Source: Ignavibacteriaceae bacterium
GTDB lineage: Bacteria > Bacteroidota > Ignavibacteria > Ignavibacteriales > Ignavibacteriaceae
Length of the DNA stretch: 64,000 nt
Reading direction: 5' to 3'
NCBI GenBank assembly: GCA_023229425.1
Contig: JALNZG010000010.1
Span: forward strand, 1-64,000
Under the pieces are notes generated by a model. It worked only from the letters and a program-made list of their open reading frames with translations, had not been told where the DNA came from and did not search any database. Position 1 is the first letter of the stretch. Each line of letters opens with the position of its first letter. Position numbers and translations under genes: made by a program. Below, one piece after another: positions 7,744 through 17,782 of this stretch.

Positions 7744-10630
7744 ATTTTATCGAATTTCTTTTTTCGTAATTGCTGTTCTAATTTTTCTTGTGATAACTTC
7801 ATTCACTTATGAAGCGCATTTTTTTTCAAAAGGAATTTCTTCAGACTCTCTTTATAAAATAAATGATGTCTCTCTTTTTTCCGTTCATGATGACTGGGTG
7901 GAAGAGACGCTTTCTAAAATGACGATTGAAGAAAAGGCGGGTCAAATTATTTTTCCGGCAATCAGCGGAAGATTTTATAATGAAGAAGACACTGTTTATA
8001 AGAAGATCCTGCATCTGGTAAATGATCTTAAAGTCGGCGGGTTTATTGTCTATCATTATGCCGAAGGTTCTGAGGTTTATGCTCAAACTTTTCTCTTAAA
8101 TAAACTTCAACAGATTTCAAAATATCCACTACTTATTGGCGCTGACTATGAAACAGGAGTTGCATTTCGAACAAAAGAAGGAACTGTTTTCCCGGCAAAC
8201 ATGGCGCTCGGAGCAGCTAATGATGAGGCTCTAACCTATCAGATGGGAAATATTATTGCTGAAGAAAGCAGGCAAACCGGCGTTCACTATAATTTTGCCC
8301 CTGTGGTAGATATCAACAACAATCCGCAAAATCCAATTATTAATGTCCGCTCGTTTGGTGAAAATTATTCAATAGTAACAAAACTCGGTAATGCCATTGT
8401 TTCAGGGATGCAGGGAAATCATCTGCTCTCAACTGCAAAACATTTTCCGGGACATGGGAATACATCCGTTGATTCTCATAAAGATCTCCCGGTTATAACC
8501 GGAAGCAGAGAAGATCTTTTTAAACTTGAACTAAAGCCATTTATAAAAGAAATTGAAAACGGAGTCATGTCTATAATGATCGGTCATCTTGCAGTTCCTG
8601 CATTTGATTCCGATACGCTCCCCGCCACATTATCAAAAAATATTGTTACACGTTTACTAATAAAAGAATTGGGCTTCAAAGGTCTGATAATTACCGATGC
8701 ATTAAATATGCAGGCGATTACAAATTCATTTACAACCGCCGAAGCCTCTGTTGCTGCGTTCAATGCAGGATGCGATATTCTGCTTTTTCCGTCTGATGCA
8801 GATGAAGCAGCCACGTCAATTATTGAAGCTGTACGTTCGGGAATAATTTTGGAAGAGAGACTTGATGAATCCGTTAGAAAAATTCTTCTTGCAAAAAGAT
8901 GGGCAGGTTTAGCCGAAAATAGAATAGTCTCGATTGATAAACTTTCTTCAACTCTAAATGCCCTAGAACATCAATCGGTTGCAAAAACGTTGGCAGAAAA
9001 AGCTATTACCTTAGTAAAAGACGAACAACATCTCATTCCCCTTTCCTCTAACGCAAAGAAAAAGATTCTTCACTTAACGCTAATTGATGAAAAACATTCC
9101 TCTACCGGCGAAGCGTTTATTTCGATGCTGGGAAATCAATTTAAAAATATTTCATCGTTGATTTTAACAAACAGATCAACAAAAAAAGAATTCAATGCAG
9201 GAATAAAAGCCGCACAAAAATCCGATGTTGTCATTTTCTCAACTTACACACGCATACGTTTGAATTCAGGGAAAATAGGATTAACCGATTCACAAATAAA
9301 ATTTGTTTCGCAGTTGATCAAATTTAAAAAACCTATTGCCTGGTTGTCTCACGGGAGTCCCTATGTGTTAGCTTCATTCCCGGAGATAAAAACTTTTCTC
9401 TGTAATTATGGTGATTCGGAAATATTAGAAGATGCCTTAGCCAAAGCGCTTTGCGGTAAGATAACGCTGCAAGGGAAATTACCGGTTACTATTCCGAAAA
9501 CTATTTTCAAAGCAGGTGACGGGTTAGTTATTCCTCAGTCTTCGTTAGCTGAAAGCAATAGTGATGGGAAGAATTTTTCTGCGGTTGATGATATTGTTCA
9601 AAATGCAATCCAAGATTCAACTTTCCCGGGAGCAGTTTTGTTGATTGCCCAAAATGGAAAAGTGTTGCATAAAAAAGCTTTTGGGCATTTGATTTATGAT
9701 CCAACTTCCGAGCCGGTTCAAACAAATACTATTTACGACTTAGCTTCGGTTACGAAAGTAATTGCAACAACAACAGCGACCATGCTTTGTTTCGATAAAG
9801 GTTTATTTAAACTTGACGATAAAGTTGCAAAATATTTACCGAAGTTTGCGGTGCAAGGAAAACGAAACGTCACAATAAGAAATTTACTGCTTCACAACAG
9901 CGGCTTACCACCATTCAAAAGATTTTATCTTACTTGTAAAAACAGCAATGAGGTGCTTGCAGATATCTTCAACACGAAACTGAATTATGAACCCGGAGCA
10001 AAAACGGTTTATTCCGATTTAGGAATTATTACGCTTGGAAAAATAATTGAAAAAATCACTAAAAAAACTTTAGATAAATTTTGTTCGGAAGAAATATTTC
10101 AACCGCTTGGAATGACCGAAACATTTTTCAATCCAGCTAAAGAATTTATAAGCCGATGCGCCCCAACTGAAAATGATACCTACTGGAGACATCGACAATT
10201 AATCGGCGAAGTGCATGATGAAGCTTCATCTATGCTGGGTGGTGTCGCGGGGCATGCCGGACTTTTTTCTACTGCAGATGATCTATCAAAACTGTTACAG
10301 ATGCTATTGCAAAAAGGGATGTATCAAGGGAAACAATTTATTTTACCTTCCACAGTTGAACTGTTTATCAAAAAACAATCGGAACAAAGTTCACGCGGAC
10401 TAGGTTGGGATACAAAAGACGGTGAAGGATTTTCTTCCGCCGGAGATTTGCTCTCGAATCTTTCCTACGGACACACCGGTTATACCGGAACTTCTGTCTG
10501 GACTGATCCAACAAGAAAACTATTTGTAATTTTATTAACAAACCGCGTTTACCCTACGCGCGAAAACATTAAATTGATAAAGCTGCGTCCGGTTATCCAT
10601 GATGCAATTATCAGAGTTTTAGAAAAGTAA
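7718..10630 (+). CDS. Fused GH3 beta-N-acetylglucosaminidase (NagZ-like) and serine beta-lactamase-type hydrolase
   Basis: The 970-residue exported protein starts at the ATG at 7718, inside the permease gene. A signal or anchor helix covers about residues 14-31. The GH3 domain carries the NagZ motif KHFPGHG followed by D-x-H (about 241-255) and the nucleophile Asp in ITDALNMQAI (Asp327). A C-terminal class C beta-lactamase/DD-peptidase-like domain has SVTK as the SxxK motif (Ser677, Lys680), YSD as the second motif and HTG as the third. The first domain would release GlcNAc from muropeptides; the second may act on peptide stems or esters. This fusion is known in Bacteroidetes relatives. Confidence 0.86.
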   Translation: MALSLKKNKFYRISFFVIAVLIFLVITSFTYEAHFFSKGISSDSLYKINDVSLFSVHDDWVEETLSKMTIEEKAGQIIFPAISGRFYNEEDTVYKKILHLVNDLKVGGFIVYHYAEGSEVYAQTFLLNKLQQISKYPLLIGADYETGVAFRTKEGTVFPANMALGAANDEALTYQMGNIIAEESRQTGVHYNFAPVVDINNNPQNPIINVRSFGENYSIVTKLGNAIVSGMQGNHLLSTAKHFPGHGNTSVDSHKDLPVITGSREDLFKLELKPFIKEIENGVMSIMIGHLAVPAFDSDTLPATLSKNIVTRLLIKELGFKGLIITDALNMQAITNSFTTAEASVAAFNAGCDILLFPSDADEAATSIIEAVRSGIILEERLDESVRKILLAKRWAGLAENRIVSIDKLSSTLNALEHQSVAKTLAEKAITLVKDEQHLIPLSSNAKKKILHLTLIDEKHSSTGEAFISMLGNQFKNISSLILTNRSTKKEFNAGIKAAQKSDVVIFSTYTRIRLNSGKIGLTDSQIKFVSQLIKFKKPIAWLSHGSPYVLASFPEIKTFLCNYGDSEILEDALAKALCGKITLQGKLPVTIPKTIFKAGDGLVIPQSSLAESNSDGKNFSAVDDIVQNAIQDSTFPGAVLLIAQNGKVLHKKAFGHLIYDPTSEPVQTNTIYDLASVTKVIATTTATMLCFDKGLFKLDDKVAKYLPKFAVQGKRNVTIRNLLLHNSGLPPFKRFYLTCKNSNEVLADIFNTKLNYEPGAKTVYSDLGIITLGKIIEKITKKTLDKFCSEEIFQPLGMTETFFNPAKEFISRCAPTENDTYWRHRQLIGEVHDEASSMLGGVAGHAGLFSTADDLSKLLQMLLQKGMYQGKQFILPSTVELFIKKQSEQSSRGLGWDTKDGEGFSSAGDLLSNLSYGHTGYTGTSVWTDPTRKLFVILLTNRVYPTRENIKLIKLRPVIHDAIIRVLEK

Positions 10631-10657
10631 AACTTATTTTAAGGAATCGCAAAACAG

Positions 10658-10957
10658 ATGAAACACTTTCTAATTCTCATTACTTACAAAGTTGAGTTAA
10701 CCATTATTGATTCCCTCCTTGCACAGCATAGAGAATTCTTGCAAACCGGTTATGATAAAAATTTACTCCTTTTATCGGGACCTGAAAATCCTCGAACCGG
10801 AGGAGTAGTGATTGCAAAAGCAAATTCTTTGGACGATATAAAAACATTTTTTCAAAACGATCCGTATTATAAAAACAATGCCGCTGATTATGATTTTAGA
10901 GAATTCAATCCGGTAAAGTACCAGCAGGTTTTAACTGATTGGATTGTAGGAGAATAG
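10658..10957 (+). CDS. YciI-like protein
   Basis: The 99-residue single-domain protein matches the YCII family: a ferredoxin-like alpha/beta fold with HREFLQTGYDKNLLLLSGP, the DPYYKNNAADY segment near the end, and EFNPVKY. The biochemical role of the family is mostly unknown, although a His-Asp pair is conserved. It follows the NagZ fusion by 27 bases and is closed by the hairpin at 10997-11030, so it is probably the last gene of the recycling operon. Confidence 0.8.
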   Translation: MKHFLILITYKVELTIIDSLLAQHREFLQTGYDKNLLLLSGPENPRTGGVVIAKANSLDDIKTFFQNDPYYKNNAADYDFREFNPVKYQQVLTDWIVGE

Positions 10958-10996
10958 AATTATTTTGAGCAAAACTCAAGATCGAAAACACATAAA

Positions 10997-11030
10997 AAAA
11001 CCTCCGGCATTTTCAAAACACCGGAGGTTT
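10997..11030. terminator. Bidirectional intrinsic terminator
   Basis: The hairpin AAACCTCCGG / CCGGAGGTTT has a ten-base stem and a 14-base loop, with A-rich and T-rich sides. It lies between the converging YciI-like gene and the large T9SS protein gene. Confidence 0.85.
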
Positions 11031-11048
11031 CATTCAAATTATCTTCTT

Positions 11049-11118
11049 CTGCCGACTGCCAACTGCCGACTGCCAACTGCCAACTGGAGACTGCCGACTG
11101 GAGACTGCCGACTGATCA
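11049..11118. repeat. Heptanucleotide tandem repeat
   Basis: Ten consecutive 7-base units: CTGCCGA and CTGCCAA alternate, with CTGGAGA twice, and the last unit is degenerate (CTGATCA). The tract lies between the terminator and the stop of the converging T9SS protein gene. Such intergenic heptamer tracts occur in several bacterial lineages and are prone to slippage. Confidence 0.9.
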
Positions 11119-11122
11119 CGGA

Positions 11123-14100
11123 TCATTTCATCAAAATCAGTTTCTTCGTTTGGCTAAATGCACCGGCTTCAATTTTGTAGAAATAAACTCCACTTGCCAA
11201 TCTGCTTGCATTAAAAGTTACTTTGTGTTCCCCCGCCGATTGGATTTCATTCACCAAAGTTGTAACCAATTCACCAACGTTGTTATAAACCTTTAGCGTA
11301 ACTTTTTCTTCCATCGGTAAAGCATATTTTATAATGGTAGAAGGATTGAACGGGTTCGGATAATTCTGCGCTAATTCAAATTGTGTTGGAACTGTTTCAT
11401 TTTCAACACCAACAAGGGCTTCTTGAATTTTCAAATTATCAATCGCCCATCCCCAGCCATCAACAAATTGATCGGCAAATAATCTAAACCGAATTAAAAT
11501 TTCATCACCTGCATTAAATTTGTCAAGTAAATTCACCGTGTGCGTTTTAAACATGCTTGGTGTTCCACTTAAACCTGCATCAAAGGCGGCTAGCCATCTA
11601 GCTGAATCGCTTCTGCAATCATAACCAGGTAACAATGGCAACCAGTCGCCGCCTTTAGAACCTTCAACAATAACGTAGTCCCAGAAATTACTATCGCCAA
11701 AAACAGATCCTGGATCACCAGGTTCAACAATGGCAATGTCATCATACTGAAGTGTAGCATTTGTTGCTGCAACAACAATTGGAACTCGCAAGGTATAGAT
11801 CAAATCTTTGTTTGTCCCGTACGGATGAGCGCTATGAATTGCCCCATTAGCAAATCCCGGCGCAGTAGTAACTGAAAGAGCTCCGGCAAAATCTGTTGTT
11901 GCTGAATTAAAATCATTTACATAACCATTCCGTGCAGCCAAAATTTCTATTAAGTCGACCGTAACTAAGCCGGACTTAAATCCAATTCCATCTTTGAATC
12001 CTACAAGCTGAAATTTCTTTACGCCTGTTCCGGTGGAAGGAACTATCAACGTAGTATCAGCAATTGAAGAACTTCCAAACGTCATCTGTTTCACTCCCTC
12101 AATAAAAACTTGTGTCGAATCATATGCAGAGCGAAAGGAGACATTTATAATTAATCCGTTTTTCCCTTGATAAATATTACCATTTATTCTTGGTGAAAGT
12201 GTTGCAGGTAATGGATTGTAATTAGCTAATTCTGGTAAAGCGACTGACCAAATTCCTCTTCCATGAGTAGCGACCACCACCTCATCATCAACAATTTTCA
12301 TATCCCAAACACTTGCAGCCGGAAAACCATTATTTGAATAATGCCATGAAACACCGTTATCAGTTGATTCAATAATCCCAATTTCGGTTCCTGCCCAAAT
12401 AATATTTGTATTGTATGGCATTACTTGCACACAATAAGTTGCAACATCAGGAAAACCATTTGTGCTTGGAGCAGAAGAAGCAAATCCTGTAATATCATTC
12501 CAAACTCCTCCGTAATTTGTTGTACGCAAAATCTTTGGCGCGCCTTGCACCGAAAAGACTGCATAGGCTGTAGCCGGTTCAGTTGGATGAGTATCTAAAC
12601 CGGTTAAAAGCCCCATAGTCTGCGAATAATTGTTTGTGGCAGTAAAACTCAACCCGCCGTCTTTGGAAACATTCACCTTTCCCTCCGAACTCATATAAGC
12701 CCCAGCCCAAACAACTTGCGGAGTTGCAGTTGAAATAGTAACTTGTGCAAAAGTAATATATCCGCCGTTCTGAAAAGAAGTAGTTATCGGAGTTAGTACC
12801 CAATTTTCTGCAAAGTTATCTGAACGATAAACGCCTTTTCTACTAATTACAAAAAGTAAATCCGGGTCTTGTTTTGAACCTGCAATTTTTGTAATAAATG
12901 GAGAATTAGCATCATCTCCATAATCGTCAAATCCTTTATTTGGCGTCTCAGTAGTTTTCCAACCATCAACAGTTCTTGCCAAGCCGTTGTATTGAGAACC
13001 TCCGATCATCTTAAGCGGATCTTTTGGATTCCAAACAACTTCAAACCCGTCGCCACCTATAACAAAATCATATTTAGTTGCAGCATTAGCATTTCCTTTC
13101 GTAGGATTGGAAAACCAGGTACCGTTATCCTGTGTTCCTCCAATATACGACTGAGCGCCGGTCATTTTATCAACGCCATAAAATTGTGTAGTATTGTATC
13201 CGCTATTTCCCACTTCATTAAAAGTAGTTCCTCCGTCTGTTGAGACCGCAAGACCTCCGTCATTTCCGTTGATGAATTTAAAGGACTTTGAGGCTTGATC
13301 CATTGGAACACAAACAATGTTATGCTGATCAGGATGAACGTAGGCTTGCGAACCTGAATACTGCCCGTAGGCATCGGTAATAGGTGTAGAAGTTCTTAAA
13401 AGGGAAGGCAGATAGCTTACTTTAATTCTCAAGGTTGCGTTAGGAAGTGTTGCGGGATTCCATGTAACGTTTTTTGCATTACTAAATCCAACAACAAAAT
13501 TGTTTTTGAATTTAATGCCATTGGTCTTAGCAATATTTACATCCGGAATAGAAGCGTCATAAACAACATTATGAAGATGAATTTTATCTCCATTTAAAGC
13601 TGTAAGACTAAATCCCCCGCTTTTATTTACATCTTGAAAAGAAATCATTAGTTGGCGGTTGTTTGTAATATCCCAAGCTTCAAAAGGAACATCTACATAA
13701 TTTTGATAATCCATTGTAGTATTAATAAATCTTGCTGCTTTTTGAGTTTTTCCGGGACCAAAACGAATTTCGACATTGAAGAAATCAGATGGGGAGAGAA
13801 ATTCAGTTTTCCAATAATCATTTCCGGTGCCCACTCCGCCGTTTTCAAAGGGAAGACCGGATGGAACAAACGAAAACTTGATTTCAATACTGTCTTTTTC
13901 GATTGAAGAAATTCCCACAATAGAATCACTTGTTACTTGCATTTTCCATAAATTAATACCTCCGACATAGACAATGTTGGCGTCATAAGGATTAACTGCA
14001 ATCGTGTTATCATACCAGCCTTGCCCGCCAAGCCAATCGATGGTACTCCCGGATTTTTCTTTTGCTACCGACCATCTCGCTCCACCATTAACAGTTCCAA

Positions 14101-15247
14101 ACAAACTTGAACCACCACCCTCTTCTGAGGAAACATAGAGTCTGGAAGTATCTGATGGAGCAATTGCAATTTCCATTCTTGAGCCTTTTAAATTTTTATT
14201 ATCGGTCTCAAACCAAGTTTCACCGGCATCAATAGATTTAAACACGCCTCTACCATTGGCAGCTGCATATAAAGTATTAAAATTTAGTGGATTTGCAATT
14301 ACATGATCGAGGTTGCCAATAGACAATCTTTTCGTCCAAGAATTTCCCCCATCGATTGATTTGAAAATTCCTGTTCCTGTTCCTGCAATAACTATGTTTT
14401 CATTCGCAGGGTCAACAACTAATCTGTTTACATAAGAAAAATCTTTGCTGCTTGTTGTGGCGGTAAGCTGAATCCATGTCTCTCCTCTGTCAGTTGATTT
14501 GAAAATTCCGTCTCCGGCGATTGCATCGGCGTTGAAAAATCCTTCACCTGTACCGGCATATAACACATTTCGATTTGATTGAGCTTGAACAATTGCAGTT
14601 GTTGCTAAATTTGGCAATTCATTGGTAAGATTACGCCAAGAGATTCCTGAATTCGTAGTTTTCCAAACACCGCCGCCAACCGAACCAGCGAACCAGGTAT
14701 TTTTAGTTGCGTCGTCAGGATCAACAACAATTCCTCTGGTTCTACCGCCAACATTTGCAGGACCTCTTTCAATCCAATTTAAGTTCGCGGCTTTTTTTAA
14801 TGATTTGCTTGAACTCACCATCTTTTTTAACTCTATGAATTTATAATTGGGCAGATATGACGGTTCGGATTCTCCCGCTCTTGTCCGGATCATTTTTTGA
14901 ATTTTAGCAAACATATCGGGCATATCAGCTTTTCTGAAATTTTTCTTTCTTTCTTTCCGGTTGGAAACAACTTTGCTCCTGCCCGCTGAACGAGCAGTGA
15001 CATCATTTTTAATAATTGCAGTTTCATGTTTTGTAACAAGCGACTTTCCAATTCTGGTCGAAAAAGCAGTAGTCTTTACTTTCACAGAAAGAGAAGGCTG
15101 TTGTACAGCAATTTCTTCTGCTTTAATATCTCGTTCTGCCTTTTTAACGTTACTCACTTTAGGTTGATGATCAATGCCATCAAACATAAAAAATGCAACA
15201 ACGAGAAGAATGCCGAGAAGTGAAAGAAGAGTTAATTTTTTTTTCAT
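11123..15247 (-). CDS. Large secreted BNR/sortilin-type beta-propeller protein with T9SS sorting domain
   Basis: The 1374-residue protein has an N-terminal hydrophobic export segment (about residues 4-22) and a basic low-complexity stretch. A series of beta-propeller repeats of the Asp-box type follows (GVWKTTNSGISW, GIFKSTDRGETW, GIFKSIDGGNSW, GVFKSIDAGETW), then further beta domains. The last 85 or so residues form a type IX secretion sorting domain beginning near NYPNPFNPSTIIKYALP and ending in KKLILMK. The propeller resembles sortilin/BNR-like glycoside-hydrolase 74 type folds; an enzyme activity cannot be inferred. It would be exported and attached to the cell surface or released. Confidence 0.88.
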   Translation of the reverse strand: MKKKLTLLSLLGILLVVAFFMFDGIDHQPKVSNVKKAERDIKAEEIAVQQPSLSVKVKTTAFSTRIGKSLVTKHETAIIKNDVTARSAGRSKVVSNRKERKKNFRKADMPDMFAKIQKMIRTRAGESEPSYLPNYKFIELKKMVSSSKSLKKAANLNWIERGPANVGGRTRGIVVDPDDATKNTWFAGSVGGGVWKTTNSGISWRNLTNELPNLATTAIVQAQSNRNVLYAGTGEGFFNADAIAGDGIFKSTDRGETWIQLTATTSSKDFSYVNRLVVDPANENIVIAGTGTGIFKSIDGGNSWTKRLSIGNLDHVIANPLNFNTLYAAANGRGVFKSIDAGETWFETDNKNLKGSRMEIAIAPSDTSRLYVSSEEGGGSSLFGTVNGGARWSVAKEKSGSTIDWLGGQGWYDNTIAVNPYDANIVYVGGINLWKMQVTSDSIVGISSIEKDSIEIKFSFVPSGLPFENGGVGTGNDYWKTEFLSPSDFFNVEIRFGPGKTQKAARFINTTMDYQNYVDVPFEAWDITNNRQLMISFQDVNKSGGFSLTALNGDKIHLHNVVYDASIPDVNIAKTNGIKFKNNFVVGFSNAKNVTWNPATLPNATLRIKVSYLPSLLRTSTPITDAYGQYSGSQAYVHPDQHNIVCVPMDQASKSFKFINGNDGGLAVSTDGGTTFNEVGNSGYNTTQFYGVDKMTGAQSYIGGTQDNGTWFSNPTKGNANAATKYDFVIGGDGFEVVWNPKDPLKMIGGSQYNGLARTVDGWKTTETPNKGFDDYGDDANSPFITKIAGSKQDPDLLFVISRKGVYRSDNFAENWVLTPITTSFQNGGYITFAQVTISTATPQVVWAGAYMSSEGKVNVSKDGGLSFTATNNYSQTMGLLTGLDTHPTEPATAYAVFSVQGAPKILRTTNYGGVWNDITGFASSAPSTNGFPDVATYCVQVMPYNTNIIWAGTEIGIIESTDNGVSWHYSNNGFPAASVWDMKIVDDEVVVATHGRGIWSVALPELANYNPLPATLSPRINGNIYQGKNGLIINVSFRSAYDSTQVFIEGVKQMTFGSSSIADTTLIVPSTGTGVKKFQLVGFKDGIGFKSGLVTVDLIEILAARNGYVNDFNSATTDFAGALSVTTAPGFANGAIHSAHPYGTNKDLIYTLRVPIVVAATNATLQYDDIAIVEPGDPGSVFGDSNFWDYVIVEGSKGGDWLPLLPGYDCRSDSARWLAAFDAGLSGTPSMFKTHTVNLLDKFNAGDEILIRFRLFADQFVDGWGWAIDNLKIQEALVGVENETVPTQFELAQNYPNPFNPSTIIKYALPMEEKVTLKVYNNVGELVTTLVNEIQSAGEHKVTFNASRLASGVYFYKIEAGAFSQTKKLILMK

Positions 15248-15275
15248 AAGTATGCCTAATTAGTGTTTAGCTGAA

Positions 15276-15701
15276 TTATTTTTTAATTTTTTCACCGGTT
15301 TTAACATTTAATAAATACCCGTGCTTATCCATGTTTTGATCATTTAATTTTACTGCGCCGGGAAATTTTTGAATGTCTATTTTATAACGCTCAGTCCACT
15401 TAACAGACCCGAGAGTTATTAAATCTTCATGAATTATCAATTGCTTTTCTTTTTCATAAATAAAAAATTTTATCGAAGTTTCAGAAGGGGATTTACTTCG
15501 GCTTGAGACCAAATAAAATTCTTTAGTTTCATTTTCTTGAATTGTGAAAGTATCACCATATTTTTCTTTTGCTAATTCGCTTACCATCAAGTAATAATTA
15601 ATTTGCGTATGAGCTGATTGAGCTGACTTACTGCAACTTGGGGGTACACATGAATTTATTAGAAACTGCACAAAGAAAAGATATAAAACTATTGCCTTCA
15701 T
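15276..15701 (-). CDS. Putative lipoprotein, unknown function
   Basis: The 141-residue protein begins with a hydrophobic segment ending in FLINSC, a plausible lipobox with Cys18. A beta-rich, charged domain follows, with no recognised family. It lies 28 bases upstream of the large T9SS gene in the same direction and may be co-transcribed with it. The export prediction is reasonable; the function is not known. Confidence 0.62.
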   Translation of the reverse strand: MKAIVLYLFFVQFLINSCVPPSCSKSAQSAHTQINYYLMVSELAKEKYGDTFTIQENETKEFYLVSSRSKSPSETSIKFFIYEKEKQLIIHEDLITLGSVKWTERYKIDIQKFPGAVKLNDQNMDKHGYLLNVKTGEKIKK

Positions 15702-15938
15702 TTACAAATTTTAATTGTTGATTGAAAATAAATATTATTTGTATTATATCAAACTATATTTACAGAGATACCCTCCCTTGTGAATGCAATTTCTTTTGGT
15801 GGTTACTTCCGACAGGGATGGTATCTCTTACTGTGAAAATAAATATTCCTTCAAGTGTTCTTAAATCATGGTTATTTCATATTTTTGAATCACTTAATTT
15901 TGGCACGTAATTCAATTACCCTTAAAAAAGGATTTTAT

Positions 15939-17363
15939 ATGATTAGGAATTCAAAGAAATATTTACCCTATCTCTTCATCTTTACAGCTTTGGTATCGTG
16001 TGCCTCGGATCCGGAGTCTCAAAAGAGCGATAAAACAGCAGCAACTATAGAATTCTGGCTCACAAATCCCGATAGATCAGCGCTATTCCAAAAGCAAAAC
16101 GCATCTCAGCCCACCATTATAGGTGGAAGTGTCCCGGTTTTAGAAGTCTTTGAAACACAAACTTTTCAGTCAATCGATGGTTTTGGATTTGCGCTTACCG
16201 GCGGTAGCGCCATTCTAATTAATCAAATGGATGCTGCTGCCAAAGAGGCACTGTTGAAGGAATTATTTGCTGTGGACGGCAACAACATTGGTGTCAGCTA
16301 TCTGCGTATTAGCATCGGTGCTTCTGATTTGAGTGATCGCGTTTTTACTTACAACGACCTGCCATACGGACAAACAGATACAACCATGACACAATTTAGT
16401 TTGGAACCGGAACGCAAAGATTTAATTCCTATCTTAAAACAAATTCTCGCAATTAATCCGGATATTAAAATTCTCGGATCACCGTGGACAGCTCCGGTAT
16501 GGATGAAAACAATTAATTCTTCAATTGGTGGAAGTCTGAAACCACAATATTATAGCGCTTACTCAAAATACTTTGTGAAATATATTCAGGAAATGAAAGC
16601 CGAAGGAATTCATATTGATGCGATCACGATTCAAAATGAACCTCTCTACGGTGGAAACAATCCAAGTATGATCATGCCGGCGGCAGAGCAAGCATCGTTC
16701 ATCAAAAATCATTTGGGTCCGGTATTTAAAACAAATAATATCGAAACCAAGATCATCATTTATGATCATAATGCCGATCGGACTGATTATCCTATAACCG
16801 TCTTGAATGATCCCGAAGCGAAAAAATACATATCGGGTTCTGCATTCCATTTATACGGTGGAGGTATTGATGATCTTTTGAAAGTTAAAACCGCACATCC
16901 GGATAAAGATATTTACTTTACAGAACAATGGATTGGCGCCCCAGGAAATTTTCCCTCTGATCTTAACTGGCACGTTAAAACATTAATAATTGGCGGTATG
17001 CGAAACTGGTGTCGAAATGTAATTGAATGGAATCTTGCATCGGACCCAAACCAAAATCCTCATACAGAAGGAGGTTGCACTCAATGTCTTGGTGCAATAA
17101 CTATTAGCGGAAGTTTGGTATCACGTAATCCGGCATATTATATTATTGCTCACGCTGCAAAATTTGTTCGTCCCGGCTCCAAGCGGATCGCTTCTACAAT
17201 CTCTACTACTTTGCCAAATGTTGCATTCAAAACCTCAGATGGGAAAAAAGTTTTGATTGTGCTTAACGATAGCAAAAGCACTCAAATTTTTAAAATAAAC
17301 ACAGGAAATGAGCCAACAACTTATTCTTTACTTGGTGGGGCGGTTGGAACGTTTGTTTGGTAA
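15939..17363 (+). CDS. GH30-family glycoside hydrolase, lipoprotein
   Basis: The 474-residue protein starts at the ATG at 15939, behind an AAAAAGGA site. An ATG at 15855 would add an unlikely leader. The signal peptide ends in the lipobox LVSC (Cys21). The catalytic (beta/alpha)8 domain has FQSIDGFGFALTG, the acid/base Glu in IQNEP (Glu234) and the nucleophile Glu in YFTEQW (Glu329), as in glucosylceramidase-type GH30 enzymes. A short C-terminal beta domain closes the protein. It would act at the cell surface on beta-glucosides or related glycans; the exact substrate is uncertain. Confidence 0.88.
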   Translation: MIRNSKKYLPYLFIFTALVSCASDPESQKSDKTAATIEFWLTNPDRSALFQKQNASQPTIIGGSVPVLEVFETQTFQSIDGFGFALTGGSAILINQMDAAAKEALLKELFAVDGNNIGVSYLRISIGASDLSDRVFTYNDLPYGQTDTTMTQFSLEPERKDLIPILKQILAINPDIKILGSPWTAPVWMKTINSSIGGSLKPQYYSAYSKYFVKYIQEMKAEGIHIDAITIQNEPLYGGNNPSMIMPAAEQASFIKNHLGPVFKTNNIETKIIIYDHNADRTDYPITVLNDPEAKKYISGSAFHLYGGGIDDLLKVKTAHPDKDIYFTEQWIGAPGNFPSDLNWHVKTLIIGGMRNWCRNVIEWNLASDPNQNPHTEGGCTQCLGAITISGSLVSRNPAYYIIAHAAKFVRPGSKRIASTISTTLPNVAFKTSDGKKVLIVLNDSKSTQIFKINTGNEPTTYSLLGGAVGTFVW

Positions 17364-17660
17364 TTTACTTCAGAAATAAGGTTATCTCAAAAGGTGAAAT
17401 CGTCATTTCGAGCGGATACGAGAAATGCGAATATTCACTTCACCTTATATAAAAAGAAATGCAAATAAGAACGTTTGCCAAGCATGAATTTTGACAGCAC
17501 CCAAATCTGCTCAAGCTTGCAAACCAGCGGCAAAAATATGCAAAATTAGAGATAAAAATTGGAGGAAAACTGAATTAGTATTGCAGAGAGGAGTATGCAA
17601 GATAATTGGAATGAACTTGACCACATTTAAGTGGTTCTGATAAAATGACATGCACATCAT
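17364..17660. other. Intergenic region without a recognised gene
   Basis: Nearly 300 bases hold no convincing ORF. Near 17403-17428 there is a short imperfect hairpin of the CATTTCGAGC..GAGAAATG kind, a sequence often dispersed between genes in Bacteroidetes-like genomes. Nothing else stands out. Confidence 0.6.
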
Positions 17661-17664
17661 AATG

Positions 17665-17697
17665 AAAAAAGTGCGAATTCACTTGAATTACGCACTA
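17665..17697 (-). terminator. Intrinsic terminator of tRNA-Thr
   Basis: On the minus strand, directly after the tRNA, the stem AGTGCG(T)AATTC / GAATTCGCACT is followed by six T residues. Confidence 0.85.
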
Positions 17698-17701
17698 TTT
17701 G

Positions 17702-17774
17702 AGCCACCTATGTGATTCGAACACACGACCTGCGCGTTACGAGTGCGCTGCTCTACCAGCTGAGCTAAGGTGGC
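17702..17774 (-). tRNA. tRNA-Thr (anticodon CGT)
   Basis: The 73-base gene folds into a full cloverleaf: acceptor stem GCCACCT/AGGTGGC, D arm GCTC/GAGC, anticodon loop CTCGTAA, T arm GTGTG/CACAT around TTCGAAT. The anticodon CGT reads the Thr codon ACG. The anticodon stem has one A-C mismatch at 31/39. The 3' CCA is not encoded. It is followed by a strong terminator. Confidence 0.95.
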
Positions 17775-17782
17775 AGAAAACA

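Noticed and set aside
10965..11180. Plus-strand ORF across the heptamer repeats.
   Set aside because: It is an artefact of the repeat tract and the terminator, has low complexity and overlaps the T9SS gene end.
15899..15914. TTGGCACG 33 bases before the GH30 start, like a sigma-54 -24 box.
   Set aside because: The -12 part reads TCAAT rather than TTGC at the required spacing, so the match is incomplete.
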